A DNA stretch of 64,000 bases from CAVWDI01 sp963753725 (GCA_963753725.1 CAVWDI010000001.1:744001-808000), one strand, 5' to 3'; counted from the stretch's first letter, positions 1 to 9,402 are shown. Translations and numbers: made by a program. Notes: generated by a model from the sequence alone, not told the origin.

Positions 1-607
1 TTGTTCGATACGACCTTCTTCCAACGGCATCCGATACTATTCTGGCTAAATGCAGCGTATCCATGATTGGCCGATTTTCAACAAGAGATTTTGCGATCAT
101 TCTTGATCTTCTTTCTTCACCGTATCTATAAATTAAATCAGCTAATTCAGATTCAGAAAGATTATTGACCAGGTCTTGTGCGCTTACCGGATTTCCCGGA
201 TCAAATCGCATATCCAACGGCGCCTGTTTTCGAAACGAAAAGCCTCGCTCCGGATTATCCAATTGCATCGAGGAGACACCCAAATCAAAAATCACACCCA
301 TGATTGTTTTCCAACCAACTTCCTTTATCATCTGGCTCATATGGATGTAGGATTCTTGAATGATCATCACCCGTGACCCAAATTCAGAAAGACGCTCACG
401 GGCAATTTGAACCGCGGTTGGGTCAACATCGAGCCCCAATAATCGCCCATCTGGAAAACTCTCTTTGAGAATTCCCCAAGCATGACCACCAGCTCCAAGT
501 GTGCAATCGATAAAGGTCGCAGCCTGCCTAGGTTGCAGTGCCTGTATTATTTCTTGGTAAAGTACAGGACGGTGAGAGAGCACCTCGTTCGTGCTATTAC
601 CGTTCAT
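1..607 (-). CDS. rsmH: 16S rRNA (cytosine-1402-N4)-methyltransferase RsmH, C-terminus beyond the window
   Basis: Methylates N4 of C1402 in the ribosomal decoding centre using SAM. Translating the minus strand from the ATG at 605-607 gives an unbroken 202-residue N-terminal part. It contains the SAM-binding motif TLGAGGHA (about residues 36-43), the acidic GLDVDPTA strand (58-65), DLGVSS (108-113) and the family signature GFSF..LDMRFD (122-136). The family is about 310 residues long, so roughly a third lies off the left edge. It follows mraZ by 19 nt, the usual order at the head of the division and cell-wall cluster, so it is probably co-transcribed with mraZ. Confidence 0.93.
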   Translation of the reverse strand, partial: MNGNSTNEVLSHRPVLYQEIIQALQPRQAATFIDCTLGAGGHAWGILKESFPDGRLLGLDVDPTAVQIARERLSEFGSRVMIIQESYIHMSQMIKEVGWKTIMGVIFDLGVSSMQLDNPERGFSFRKQAPLDMRFDPGNPVSAQDLVNNLSESELADLIYRYGEERRSRMIAKSLVENRPIMDTLHLARIVSDAVGRRSYRT

Positions 608-626
608 ATTTCCTTGTAAGTATTGG

Positions 627-1067
627 TTATTCGGAGGTAAGATCTAACTCCGCAAATCGGTGAGCATTTGTTTGTGTATCCTGAATTTGCTCGGTTTGTG
701 AGGACCAATATTCTGGTGACCATATCTCGAAGTATGTACCATTTCCCACTACCACAACCTCACTCTCTAAATATGCGGACTGCTGCAGGAATTGTGGTAT
801 CAGGATTCGTCCCGCTTTATCTACCTCAACAAATTTAGCGGTGGAGAAAAACAATCGCCGGAGTAATCTTGTAGTTGGGTCTGTCATACTCATTTGATTG
901 ATTCGGCGAGAGACGCCTTCGAACAACGGAGAAGGGAGAACCAACAAATTTTGTTCGAAACCTTGCGAAATATATGCGCCATTAGTCGATAACAAATCTC
1001 GAAAATTAGTCGGGATCGTTAAACGCCCTTTATTATCTAAGTTGTGGTAGAATTGACCCAAGAACAT
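627..1067 (-). CDS. mraZ: Transcriptional regulator MraZ
   Basis: DNA-binding AbrB-like regulator that heads the dcw cluster and represses its own promoter. The protein is 146 residues from the chosen ATG and starts with MFLGQFYHNLDNKGRL, the first of the two DxKGR-type swapped-hairpin repeats. The second repeat is FVEVDKAGRILIPQFL. The frame is open further upstream to 1121, but that start would lie inside the MraZ operator. The start at 1065-1067 has a GGA 11 nt upstream and fits the family's N-terminus. rsmH follows directly. Confidence 0.93.
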   Translation of the reverse strand: MFLGQFYHNLDNKGRLTIPTNFRDLLSTNGAYISQGFEQNLLVLPSPLFEGVSRRINQMSMTDPTTRLLRRLFFSTAKFVEVDKAGRILIPQFLQQSAYLESEVVVVGNGTYFEIWSPEYWSSQTEQIQDTQTNAHRFAELDLTSE

Positions 1068-1115
1068 AAGTTCTGCTATCCTTTTTAATTGCGAAACGCC
1101 GGTGACAATCCGGCG

Positions 1116-1140
1116 TCCCACTTTATCCCACTTGCTCCCA
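1116..1140 (-). promoter_or_regulatory. MraZ operator: three TGGGA boxes at 10-bp spacing
   Basis: Read on the minus strand, TGGGA occurs at 1136-1140, 1126-1130 and 1116-1120, each separated by a 5-bp spacer. This is the TGGGN direct-repeat array known as the MraZ binding site upstream of mraZ in other bacteria. It sits just downstream of the predicted start point of the mraZ promoter, where bound MraZ would block transcription. Confidence 0.85.
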
Positions 1141-1151
1141 CAATTGAAACA

Positions 1152-1180
1152 AGTATATACTACTTTTTTGTTAAATGCAA
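1152..1180 (-). promoter_or_regulatory. Sigma70-type promoter of mraZ-rsmH
   Basis: On the minus strand a -35 TTGCAT (1175-1180) and a -10 TATACT (1152-1157) are separated by exactly 17 bp. The start point would be near 1145, giving a leader of about 80 nt that contains the three MraZ boxes. Confidence 0.7.
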
Positions 1181-1638
1181 GAAGAATCCCCTCTTAACAG
1201 TTTTATATTGTTTCTTATCAAATCCTTTACCTGTTCATAATCTTTCGATCGAAATTCTCAGTCCTGGCATCATTTTCGAAAATTCTGTTTGATAAAGAAC
1301 AATAATTCCTACTTTTTATTTAACATTTGGTGATAACTCAATCCCCCAGAGAGATCATTGAATATCTAAATTTTATCGATAGAATTGATGCGGCCTTACA
1401 TATTCTAAAAGTCCATATCAAATGGATTTACTATCGTTTATCCAAATAACGCTATTTTCTGAGATCCCTGCTCCCGTCAATTCGCCAACGAAAATTAATC
1501 GGTATGATTAGAAATTAGAAAACTTTTTTTGCTGTTCTAATATTCGTTTTCTCAAAATAATGTATAATACATGAGAAATATTGGCAAATTTATCAGACAA
1601 TCTGTAACATAAATTTCCACACAGGATGATCTGATGTG

Positions 1639-1696
1639 CTCCGGTGTAAAGTAGATTAGGAATTTCGCACTTTCAATTTTTTACACCAATCCGGAG
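1639..1696. repeat. Imperfect inverted repeat
   Basis: CTCCGG-TGTAAA at 1639-1650 is complementary to TTTACA (1680-1685) plus CCGGAG (1691-1696), with a 5-nt bulge in the right arm. The loop is about 29 nt. No U-run follows, so it is not an obvious terminator; a structured RNA or protein site is possible. Confidence 0.5.
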
Positions 1697-2116
1697 AAGT
1701 ACTTTGACAATTGGTACGTATACCAGGTTTTGATTTTTTGTTATTTTCGAATCCCATTATCAATTTATACAAGTCTATTATGGGGTCACAAAAAATAGAT
1801 ACTCATATCAAATTCTGGCTACGTAAAATTTCTTGCCGCTAAGGTAAAAACAACACCTGATTTCACGCGGCCACGGTTGATTTAGCTAAACTCTTTATTG
1901 GGTTTCGCGATTAGATAAAAAATTTGAATTCGGTGAAATATAAAGTAGTACTCATAGGCATATAGATGGAAGGTTGCTTTCGGAGTTATAACTTAAAATA
2001 CATATTACACATAGCCAATACCTTCGTATTTAATTAAACACAGAAAATTATGCCTGTGACTTTGAAATAAATGAAATTTGAAGTAAATTATATTCACACA
2101 TAATATTGACATTCAC

Positions 2117-2137
2117 AGGGTTATAATTATTAACCCT
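2117..2137. promoter_or_regulatory. Palindrome AGGGTTA-N7-TAACCCT upstream of recX
   Basis: A perfect 7-bp inverted repeat with a 7-bp AT spacer, about 110 bp before the recX start. It overlaps a TATAAT (2122-2127) that could act as a -10 element. The nearby TTGACA (2106-2111) is only 10 bp away and cannot pair with it as a normal promoter. It looks like a dimeric repressor operator, but the regulator is unknown. Confidence 0.45.
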
Positions 2138-2195
2138 TGAATCCTGAATTTCATCACCGAATAACCGAATTATAAGAGTTCAGTTTATCTTCTCA

Positions 2196-2230
2196 GCCGT
2201 GGCCTGTGCAAACAGGTAGACGGCATTTTT
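2196..2230 (+). terminator. Hairpin followed by a short T run, just before recX
   Basis: GCCGT (2196-2200) pairs with ACGGC (2220-2224), and the inner CCTGT/ACAGG closes a GCAA loop. ATTTTT follows. It lies about 15 nt before the recX start, so it would act as an attenuator or leader hairpin for recX-rny rather than end a gene. Confidence 0.4.
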
Positions 2231-2244
2231 GATTCTGTTTGAAA

Positions 2245-2902
2245 ATGAACCGAACAATTACTGCGATAACCGTTCAAAAAAATAATCCGAAGAGGGTAAA
2301 TTTATACCTGGATGGTGAATTCGCGTTTGGTTTATCTAGAATTACAGCGGCTTGGTTGAGTGTTGGTCAAGAAATGACATCTGAAAAAATCTCTCTTTTA
2401 AAATCAGAAGATGAATTTGAAGTGGCCTATCAAAAATCGATAAACTATATCAGTTATCAACCTCGTACAGAACAAGAAGTGAGGCAGAAATTAGAATCTA
2501 AATCGTATTCCGACGATGTTATCGATATTACCATTGGTAAATTATTAACGATTGGGCTAATTGATGACCAGAAATTCGCAAAAGATTGGGTTGATAACCG
2601 GTTCGAATTTCGTCCACGCAGTAAAAGAGCATTATCTTATGAACTCAGGCGCCGAGGAATTGCAAGCGGATTCCATCGAAGCAGCTATTGAAGACGTAGA
2701 TGATTCACTGATGGCTTATAAGGCTGCTTCCAAACAAGCCCATAAATATAAGGCTTGCGATTGGGGTGAGTACAGGAAAAAAATGCTGGGATTCCTCTCA
2801 CGAAGAGGGTTTAGTTTTGAAATTTGCGCCCATACTATAAAGAGAATATGGGATGAACGTATTTTGGAAAACAAAATTTATGAGAATGAGGCAGACATAT
2901 GA
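2245..2902 (+). CDS. recX: Regulatory protein RecX, reading frame broken
   Basis: RecX modulates RecA filaments by binding in their groove. About 218 residues once repaired. The first part carries the three-helix repeats (YISYQPRTEQEVRQKL, FAKDWVDNRFEFRPRSKRAL.YELRRRGI), and the rest continues in the next frame (DSIEAAIEDVDD... to IYENEADI). Removing one base near 2658-2666 joins the parts as RRGI-DSIEAAI. ATG 2245 is preferred over the in-frame TTG at 2239. recA is not adjacent, although recA-recX is the common arrangement. The end overlaps the start of rny by 4 nt, so the two are probably co-expressed. Confidence 0.85.
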
Positions 2903-4441
2903 ATAGCACAGTGTTATTTTGGATCATCCTGATATTGCTACCAGTGTCTTTGTTTATTGGAATGGTCGTTGGATATTTCTACAAACAAAACCAGGTAGAA
3001 AAGGAACAAAGGAGACTGAAAGTAAAAGCTGAACAAACGCTTGATGATGCCAAAGAGAAGGCAAGATTAGTAGAGATACAGGCTCGAGACCAGGCGCTGG
3101 AAATCCTTCAAAAATCTGAGACAGAGGTAGAACGCAGGCGAAACGAACTCAGCAAAGAAGAAGACCGTTTGCAAAAAAGACGCGAAGAACTCGATAACCG
3201 TGTCGAAAGGCTCGAGAAAAGGGAAGCAACCCTGAACAAGCGTCAGAGCATTATGGACAAACGGTCCAACGAAATTGAAAAATTACATGCTCAGGAACTG
3301 GAAGAGCTCCAAAGGATTTCGAATCTGACTATCGACGAAGCACGAGCTTTGCTGCTGGAGGATGTTGAAAAGGATTCACGTGCAGATATGGCCCGCATTA
3401 TTCGACAAATCGAATTTCAAGCAAAAGAAGAAGGTGAAATTAGAGCACGGAAAATAATCACTACGGCAATCCAAAGAGTTGCTTCTGAACATGTTTCAGA
3501 GATCACTACTTCCGTTGTTGAAATCCCCTCAGACGACATGAAAGGGCGCATTATTGGCCGCAATGGACGAAATATTCACGCCTTTGAACAGGCTGCAGGA
3601 GTGGATGTCATCGTGGATGATACTCCGGAGGCTGTAACCATATCTTCATTTGACCCAGTTCGAAGAGAAGTTGCCAAACGAGCATTGAATAAATTAATCC
3701 AAGATGGGAGAATTCATCCAGCACATATCGAAAAGGTCCTAAAAAAAGAGGCTAAAGAAGTCGATAAAGCAATTGAAGAGGCAGGCGAACAAGCTGTATA
3801 CGAAGCAGGTGTTCCGGTATTAAATCATGAATTAATCGAGGACCCTTGGTCGATTAAAATTCAGGACTTCTTACGGACAAAATCAACTCTCCCATGCTAT
3901 AGAGACAGCCAAATTGTCCGCCCTGATCGCAGCCGAACTCGATGCCGATGTAGACATCGCCAGGACCGGTGGTTTGCTGCACGATTTAGGTAAAGCAATC
4001 GACCACAGTGTCGAAGGGACTCACGCTCAGCTAGGAGCTGAACTTGCCAAGCGTTATGGAATAAACGAAAAAGTCGTAAACGCGATTGCCTCACACCATC
4101 ATGAAGTTGAACAAGAAAGCGTTGAAGCAGCCATTGTTGAGGCTGCTGACGCTATTTCTGGGGCGAGACCTGGAGCCAGACGAGAGAGTCTCGAACAGTA
4201 TCTGAAACGCATTCGCTCACTAGAAGAAATTGCCAATGCGCACACAGGGGTCACACAGAGCTATGCGTTACAAGCAGGTCGAGAAGTACGTATCTTTGTT
4301 CGCCCTGAAGATATTGACGATCTCGAAGCGATTCGCATGGCGCGAGATATCGCCAAGAAAATCGAAGAAACCATGCAGTATCCCGGTCAAATAAAGGTAA
4401 CCGTTATCAGGGAAACTCGTGCGGTAGACTTTGCGAAATAA
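2899..4441 (+). CDS. rny: Ribonuclease Y, reading frame broken
   Basis: Membrane-anchored endoribonuclease that starts mRNA decay. An N-terminal membrane helix (about residues 5-26) is followed by a long charged coiled coil (to about 190), a KH domain with GRIIGRNGRNI (216-226) and an HD domain with LLHDLGKAID (about 357-366). The frame breaks in the HD domain. Deleting one C from the CCC at 3843-3845 restores ELIEDLGRLKFRTSYGQN and gives 513 residues, the family length. Its stop is only 3 nt from the stop of the convergent MBL-fold gene, with no terminator between them. Confidence 0.93.
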
Positions 4442-4444
4442 GTT

Positions 4445-5080
4445 TTAACTGAGGATAAAAGGATTACTCATCCGTTCTAAACCCACATTCGTCTCGGGCC
4501 CATGACCTGTGTATAAGCGGGTATGGTCTGGCAATGTAAGGATTTGCTCTTGGATGCTGTTCATTAATGTTTGATAATCCCCGCCGGGCAAATCTGTCCG
4601 CCCAATACTCTCGCGAAAAATTACATCACCGCTGAAAGCAACTGCTTCAGATTCACAATAAAATATTACATGACCAAGAGTATGGCCTGGGGCATGTCGT
4701 ACTTCGAATTCATTTTCCCCAATTTTCAAGCGCTGCCCATGAAACAAATTAATTTCAGGAAGCGGTGCAGGGTCCATCGCCATACCAAAAAATGGGGCCC
4801 CACCTTGAAATTTATATAAGTCCATATCATCTAGATGTAAGGCTATCAATGGAACTGGTGATACACCCTCAATAATGGCAGTCGTTCCGCCTATATGGTC
4901 AAAATGTGCATGAGTAAGCCAGATTCCAGTGATTTTTAATCCAAATTTATTTGCTTCAGAAATTAAGAATTCACCATCCCAGGCTGGATCTACAACCACT
5001 GCATCTCCAGAACTTTCATCTGAAACTAGATAGGCATTTGTTTGAACGGGACCTAAAACATAGGAGTAGACTTTAAGCAT
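4445..5080 (-). CDS. MBL-fold metallo-hydrolase, glyoxalase II-like
   Basis: A 211-residue metallo-beta-lactamase-fold hydrolase. It has the metal motif THAHFDH (56-62), the later ligands in HAPGHTLGHV and FSGD, and YTGHGPET near the end. This is the YcbL/hydroxyacylglutathione-hydrolase-like group that cleaves thioesters, but the true substrate cannot be told from sequence. The ATG at 5080 starts MLKVYSYVLGPVQTN, the family's usual N-terminus. An earlier in-frame start at 5095 is less likely. It is a single gene, convergent with rny. Confidence 0.85.
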   Translation of the reverse strand: MLKVYSYVLGPVQTNAYLVSDESSGDAVVVDPAWDGEFLISEANKFGLKITGIWLTHAHFDHIGGTTAIIEGVSPVPLIALHLDDMDLYKFQGGAPFFGMAMDPAPLPEINLFHGQRLKIGENEFEVRHAPGHTLGHVIFYCESEAVAFSGDVIFRESIGRTDLPGGDYQTLMNSIQEQILTLPDHTRLYTGHGPETNVGLERMSNPFILS

Positions 5081-5286
5081 TATCGTTGACACCAAATTTA
5101 GATTTTTATGAACTGATTAGACCTGAATTGTTTTAACTTCAAATAAATCAATTATTGAGAGATTTTTGAACATTCCAACCGGGCATATGATAAACTATCC
5201 CAAGGAAATAAAATAGTTGGTGAGGTGAGTGTAAGTTTTCATAGATTATCCCATTTATCCACCATTTTAAGAAGGAAATATCACAA

Positions 5287-5709
5287 GTGAATTACAAAAG
5301 GCTGCTATTAATTAATTCAATTGTTTTTATAGGTGGCGGAATCGCATTTTGTTTATATGCACCTCTTGCCCTGGCATTATTTCAGATAACCGAAATTGAA
5401 GGTATAGGGACGATTGCCTATTGGTATATTGTCTCATTCGTTCGTTTATCCGGTGCAGTTTTATTCAGTACAGGTTTGATAATTTGGGCGTTTAGCAGCT
5501 CATTAAAAGAAATTTCAGCACAATCGAGAAGCGGTTTGTTATATGCATTGATCATTGGATATACGATTGCGGTTATAACGATCTTAACCCAACAAATATC
5601 AATTTGGCAAAGCACCATAGGATGGATATTGATAATAATATTCGCAGCATTCCTTTTCGGTTATGGGTACATATTATTCCAAGAGAGGAATTCTGACCAA
5701 CTCGAATAA
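5287..5709 (+). CDS. Small membrane protein with four predicted helices
   Basis: 140 residues with four hydrophobic segments (about 6-28, 47-68, 80-100 and 110-130) and an acidic end. The GTG start at 5287 has a GAAGGA ribosome-binding site about 10 nt upstream (5271-5276). I do not recognise the family. It is a lone gene pointing into mazG, whose stop is 20 nt away. No catalytic or metal-binding pattern is visible. Confidence 0.7.
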   Translation: MNYKRLLLINSIVFIGGGIAFCLYAPLALALFQITEIEGIGTIAYWYIVSFVRLSGAVLFSTGLIIWAFSSSLKEISAQSRSGLLYALIIGYTIAVITILTQQISIWQSTIGWILIIIFAAFLFGYGYILFQERNSDQLE

Positions 5710-5729
5710 AAATTCGATGTGAACATCCT

Positions 5730-7196
5730 TCATAATTCCCCTGTGTTCTTCTTAGCTTCCTGCCACAAATCTTCCATTTCATTTAAAGTCAATTCATTCA
5801 CTCGCTTCCCTCTGAATTGAGCTTGTACCTCAATATAATGAAATCGATTGCGAAAGCGAGTGTTGGCTTGCCTCAATGCACTCTCCGGATCGATGTCAGA
5901 CCAGCGCGCTAAATTTACCACCGAAAAAAGCAAATCGCCGATTTCGGCTTCAAGATTTTCTATACCCTGAACTGACTTCACTTCTTGTAACTCTTCATCA
6001 ATCTTACCCATAACTCCTATAATATCCGTCCAATCAAATCCCACGCGTGCAGCCCGTTTCTGGTATTGGTCTGCCTGCACCAATGCCGGTAAAGCCATAG
6101 CTAATCCATCCAGGAGGCTCTGCTCTCCTTTCCCATTTTGAGCCCTTTCTTCAGCTTTTAATATTTCCCAATTTACCAGCACCCCATCTTCGTCCTGCAG
6201 GTCGAGATCCCCAAATACATGCGGATGTCGTTGGACAATCTTGGAATTAACTTCATGCAGAATATCCACCATCGTAAAATCTCCTGATTCTGAAGCGATT
6301 TGGGCATGCAGCACGATTTGGAGCAGAAGATCTCCAAATTCTTCCCGCATGCTAAGGACATCTTCATTATCAAGAGCATACAATAATTCGTATGTTTCCT
6401 CCATTAAATATGGACGCAGAGTTCTATGAGTTTGTTTTCGATCCCAAGGGCACCCATCTGGAGCTCTGAGGTGAGCAATCACTTCCTGGAACGCTTCGAA
6501 AGATGTGGATTCTCCCAAAGCGGGAATATAAAGAGTAGTCAAATTACCAATAAGAGAACTTTGGTCAATCTCAAAGAGTCTGAGTTCCTCAATGTTACCT
6601 TGTTCAGTACCCGCTGCATGAATTAACATCACAGGAAACTCGTCCGGATAATTTTCCATCAACGTTAGTTTCACTTCCGAGGCTACATTCCTGGAATGGA
6701 TTTGGGCGATGACAGCCGGCATTGTCGGGGGAAAATTCGGAACGTGTAGAGCAGCCAATTCTAACGAATCAACAATTGCCGTATTGGGCATCGGATCAAT
6801 CCCAAGAGCGCTATGGATTGGTTCAAGAAAACTTATACCATCATATATTTCGACGGGCAAGTTAAGTTGTTTTGCACGACTGAAAATCTCCACAGAGGTT
6901 GCTTCTGCAATGAAAGGATGACCGGGAACCGCATATACCACACCCTGTGGACGTTTCCCGAGTTCCAACACACTGTCAACAATATGGTTGTAAACCTCTT
7001 CAAAAGATTTATCACTTTCATAAAAGTGATCGAATGAATAAACCTTCAAATTGTTGGGCAGGCTTTCAACTACTGGATGCTGGCGCGTGCGCAAATGCAC
7101 CTCTGAAGAACTATTTAATAAATTCCACGCTTTGCGAGTAATAAGGTCTGGGTCTCCTGGGCCGAGCCCCAACAATATTATGCCCGGTTTAATCAT
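5730..7196 (-). CDS. mazG: Tetrapyrrole methylase domain fused to MazG nucleotide pyrophosphohydrolase (YabN-type)
   Basis: 488 residues with two domains. Residues 1 to about 225 form a SAM-dependent tetrapyrrole-methylase fold, with GLGPGDPDLIT at 10-20 and VPGHPFIAE near 90. The C-terminal part is MazG, with the family hallmark GCPWDRKQTH, the metal-binding EEtyELL/EEFGDLLLQ helices and a second MazG-like half (EEIGDLL-type) to the end. MazG hydrolyses NTPs and dNTPs to monophosphates as house-cleaning. The methylase half of such fusions has no settled role. It follows rpsI but a strong terminator lies between them. Confidence 0.92.
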   Translation of the reverse strand: MIKPGIILLGLGPGDPDLITRKAWNLLNSSSEVHLRTRQHPVVESLPNNLKVYSFDHFYESDKSFEEVYNHIVDSVLELGKRPQGVVYAVPGHPFIAEATSVEIFSRAKQLNLPVEIYDGISFLEPIHSALGIDPMPNTAIVDSLELAALHVPNFPPTMPAVIAQIHSRNVASEVKLTLMENYPDEFPVMLIHAAGTEQGNIEELRLFEIDQSSLIGNLTTLYIPALGESTSFEAFQEVIAHLRAPDGCPWDRKQTHRTLRPYLMEETYELLYALDNEDVLSMREEFGDLLLQIVLHAQIASESGDFTMVDILHEVNSKIVQRHPHVFGDLDLQDEDGVLVNWEILKAEERAQNGKGEQSLLDGLAMALPALVQADQYQKRAARVGFDWTDIIGVMGKIDEELQEVKSVQGIENLEAEIGDLLFSVVNLARWSDIDPESALRQANTRFRNRFHYIEVQAQFRGKRVNELTLNEMEDLWQEAKKNTGEL

Positions 7197-7222
7197 TACT
7201 AATATATTCCTTTTGATGAATT

Positions 7223-7286
7223 AAAAGAAAAAATGCGTAACACCCAACCGTGATACATGGATCACCACCGGTTGGGATTTACGCAT
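7223..7286 (-). terminator. Intrinsic terminator at the end of the ribosomal superoperon
   Basis: Read on the minus strand, an ATGCGTAA / TTACGCAT outer stem and a CCCAACCG / CGGTTGGG inner stem form a hairpin at 7233-7286. A T-rich run follows at 7232-7223 (TTTTT-C-TTTT). It sits directly after rpsI and separates it from mazG. Confidence 0.8.
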
Positions 7287-7303
7287 TGTGTCAATTAAAT
7301 GGA

Positions 7304-7699
7304 TTAACGCTTTGTGTAAGTTGGAGCCTTACGCGCTCGCTTCAACCCAGGCTTTTTACGTTCCTTTTCTCTTGAATCACGGGTCAGGAAACCACCACTT
7401 CGCATTACAGGTTTCAAATCAGGATTCATTTTTAACAGTGCCCTGGCAATTCCTAGCTGAACAGCGTTCGATTGTCCTGTGACTCCACCACCTTTGGCGA
7501 CAACAGAAATATCAAATGTGTTGATATTCTCTCCCGCAGCCTGAAGCGGCGCTACGATCCCCTCCATATCTCCCATTCTAGGGAAATACTCTGAGGCTGG
7601 TTTTCCATTGACAACAAATTGGCCTGTGCCTTTCATTAATCGCACGCGTGCAGTGCATGTTTTACGTCTTCCGATACCTTCATAATATTGAACTGCCAT
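7304..7699 (-). CDS. rpsI: 30S ribosomal protein S9
   Basis: 131 residues, with the S9 signature region (GGGVTGQSNAVQLGIARALL) and the conserved basic tail ending KRARKAPTYTKR, whose last Lys-Arg reaches the P-site tRNA. It lies 4 nt after rplM, the normal pair, and is the last gene before the terminator. Confidence 0.97.
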   Translation of the reverse strand: MAVQYYEGIGRRKTCTARVRLMKGTGQFVVNGKPASEYFPRMGDMEGIVAPLQAAGENINTFDISVVAKGGGVTGQSNAVQLGIARALLKMNPDLKPVMRSGGFLTRDSREKERKKPGLKRARKAPTYTKR

Positions 7700-7703
7700 T
7701 CAA

Positions 7704-8144
7704 TTACTCCTTACCTGATGTGAAAGCCTGTGGTTTTTGAGCACCGTGTGGATGTTCCGGTCCTGCATAAATCCTGAGCTTTTTTATTAATTTTCGACCT
7801 AATTTATTATGCGGCAGCATTCCCCAAACAGCTCTTCGAATCACACGATCAGGGTGTCTATCCAATTGGTCGCGCAGATTTATTTTCTTCAAACCACCGG
7901 GGTACAAGGAATGTCTATAGTAAAACTTTTCTTCCATCTTATTTCCAGTGACTGTAATTCGTTCACAATTTACAACCACCACATAATCCCCGGTATCTAC
8001 ACCCGGTGTAAAAGTTGGTTTATTTTTACCCAGCAATATCCCGCTGATTGTTGTAGCTAACCGGCCTAAATTCTGTCCATTTGCATCAACAAGCACCCAT
8101 TCCTGGGATACTTCATCGACTTTTGGAAAATATGTCTTATACAC
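7704..8144 (-). CDS. rplM: 50S ribosomal protein L13
   Basis: 146 residues, the normal length. It shows the L13 start (WVLVDANGQNLGRLAT), the middle GKNKPTFTPGVDTGDYVVVVN and the late signature RRAVWGMLPHNKLGR. L13 is an early 23S rRNA assembly protein. It is paired with rpsI downstream, and truA lies 88 nt upstream in the same direction. Confidence 0.97.
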   Translation of the reverse strand: MYKTYFPKVDEVSQEWVLVDANGQNLGRLATTISGILLGKNKPTFTPGVDTGDYVVVVNCERITVTGNKMEEKFYYRHSLYPGGLKKINLRDQLDRHPDRVIRRAVWGMLPHNKLGRKLIKKLRIYAGPEHPHGAQKPQAFTSGKE

Positions 8145-8232
8145 GCTGTTTGTCTCCGTCTACTAATGAGATCCAGTTATTTCTGGTATCCAATCAAATA
8201 TTAGTGTTTCAAATAGTTTTATATTACCTGGT

Positions 8233-8985
8233 TTATATTTCAGGATATACCACTTCAACTAAACTCAATCCATTTGGTGGGGCTATCCCTTGTAAAATCC
8301 CTTTCGATTTACCCTTCAGTTCATTAATTAACTCATCACTACCTAAAATACCTTGTCCTATAGCTGTTAGCAGTCTAACAACACGACGGACCATATGGTA
8401 TAAAAATGCATTTGCTTCGATTTCGTATATGCCGCCAATATCCTGTGATATCCATTGAGAATTGATCACATTACGAACTGTCGAACCACCTGGTTTCATT
8501 GGTTTCCCAAACTTCTTGAAATCATGGGTGCCCAGCAAGATTTCTGCAGACTGGACTATTAGGTCTGCATCCACTTCTGGCCATACCCTCCAGGCATATC
8601 GTTCTCGCAGCGGGTCGCGTACCGGTTGGCAGAATATGCGATATTGATAAATTCGAGAGACAGCTTCAAAACGAGGATGAAAATCCGAGTTTACCGGGTG
8701 GACTGATTTTGCAGCTATATCTGTTGGCAGGTAATAATTTATAGATGCCAACAGTTTATCCTCTGGATGCTTCCAATCTAAATCAAAAGCAATAACCTGA
8801 CCAGAAGCATGTACGCCCGTATCAGTTCTCCCAGCAGCTAATAGCGCCTGACCTTCCCAGCCAATTTTTCGCAGGGTTTCTTCCACTTCTCCCTGAACTG
8901 TCCTGGTTTGCGACTCCTCTGATTGACGTTGAAACCCGAAAAAATGAGTACCGTCGTATATGAGTATTACTTTGTAACGTACCAT
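8233..8985 (-). CDS. truA: tRNA pseudouridine(38-40) synthase TruA
   Basis: Makes pseudouridine at positions 38-40 of tRNA anticodon arms. 250 residues. It starts YKVILIYDGTHFFGFQRQ and carries the catalytic loop GRTDTGVHA (52-60), with Asp55 as nucleophile, plus FLYHMVRRVV near the end. The position after rplQ and before rplM-rpsI is the usual one at the end of the alpha operon. Confidence 0.96.
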   Translation of the reverse strand: MVRYKVILIYDGTHFFGFQRQSEESQTRTVQGEVEETLRKIGWEGQALLAAGRTDTGVHASGQVIAFDLDWKHPEDKLLASINYYLPTDIAAKSVHPVNSDFHPRFEAVSRIYQYRIFCQPVRDPLRERYAWRVWPEVDADLIVQSAEILLGTHDFKKFGKPMKPGGSTVRNVINSQWISQDIGGIYEIEANAFLYHMVRRVVRLLTAIGQGILGSDELINELKGKSKGILQGIAPPNGLSLVEVVYPEI

Positions 8986-9017
8986 GATAGCGGTTAACGA
9001 TCGTCAACTGCTATCCA

Positions 9018-9396
9018 TTAATCTTCAATAAGCTCAAGAATTACCATTTCGGCAGCGTCACCCTTGCGTGGACCCAATTTTACAATACGCGTGTAACCAC
9101 CTTGCCGGTTTTCAAAGCGCGGTGCAATTTCATCAAACAATCTTTGGACTGCTTCCGCATCGCTTAATTTCGCTGCTGCCCGACGCCGGGCATTCACCAT
9201 CTCAATATCTCCAGCGCTGTTTCCATTTTTCGCAAGAGTAATTAAACGTTCCGCCTGTCCTCTCACGGCTATGGCTTTCGCCCGAGTCGTTTTAATTCTT
9301 TCGTGCTCAAATAATTGTTTTATTAGATTTCGGCGTAGAGCTTTCCGCTCATCCTTGCCTCTACTTTAAAGTTTTTCCCGCAACACGATGTCGCAT
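9018..9396 (-). CDS. rplQ: 50S ribosomal protein L17, reading frame broken
   Basis: The start (MRHRVAGKTL) is in one frame and the rest (RGKDERKALRRNLIKQLF... to ILELIED) in another. Removing one T from the plus-strand TTT at 9365-9367 joins them as GKTLSRGKDERKAL and gives 125 residues, the normal L17 size. Without repair a TAG appears at once. The start ATG at 9394-9396 lies 7 nt after the rpoA stop, the universal rpoA-rplQ order. A nonfunctional L17 would be lethal, so an assembly error is the likely cause. Confidence 0.93.
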
Positions 9397-9402
9397 AATA
9401 GA

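Larger units (their letters stand above)
1181..2195. other. AT-rich intergenic stretch without a recognisable gene
   Basis: About 1 kb between the divergent mraZ and recX genes. It is clearly more AT-rich than the neighbours and no long open frame resembles a known family. It holds an imperfect inverted repeat (1639-1650 with 1680-1696) and a palindrome (2117-2137), annotated separately. I recognise no tRNA, tmRNA, RNase P or 6S RNA signature. It could be a regulatory region, the remains of a lost gene, or a domain boundary. Confidence 0.6.

Noticed and set aside
2106..2127. A promoter for recX from TTGACA and TATAAT
   Set aside because: The two boxes are only 10 bp apart, too close for a sigma70 promoter.
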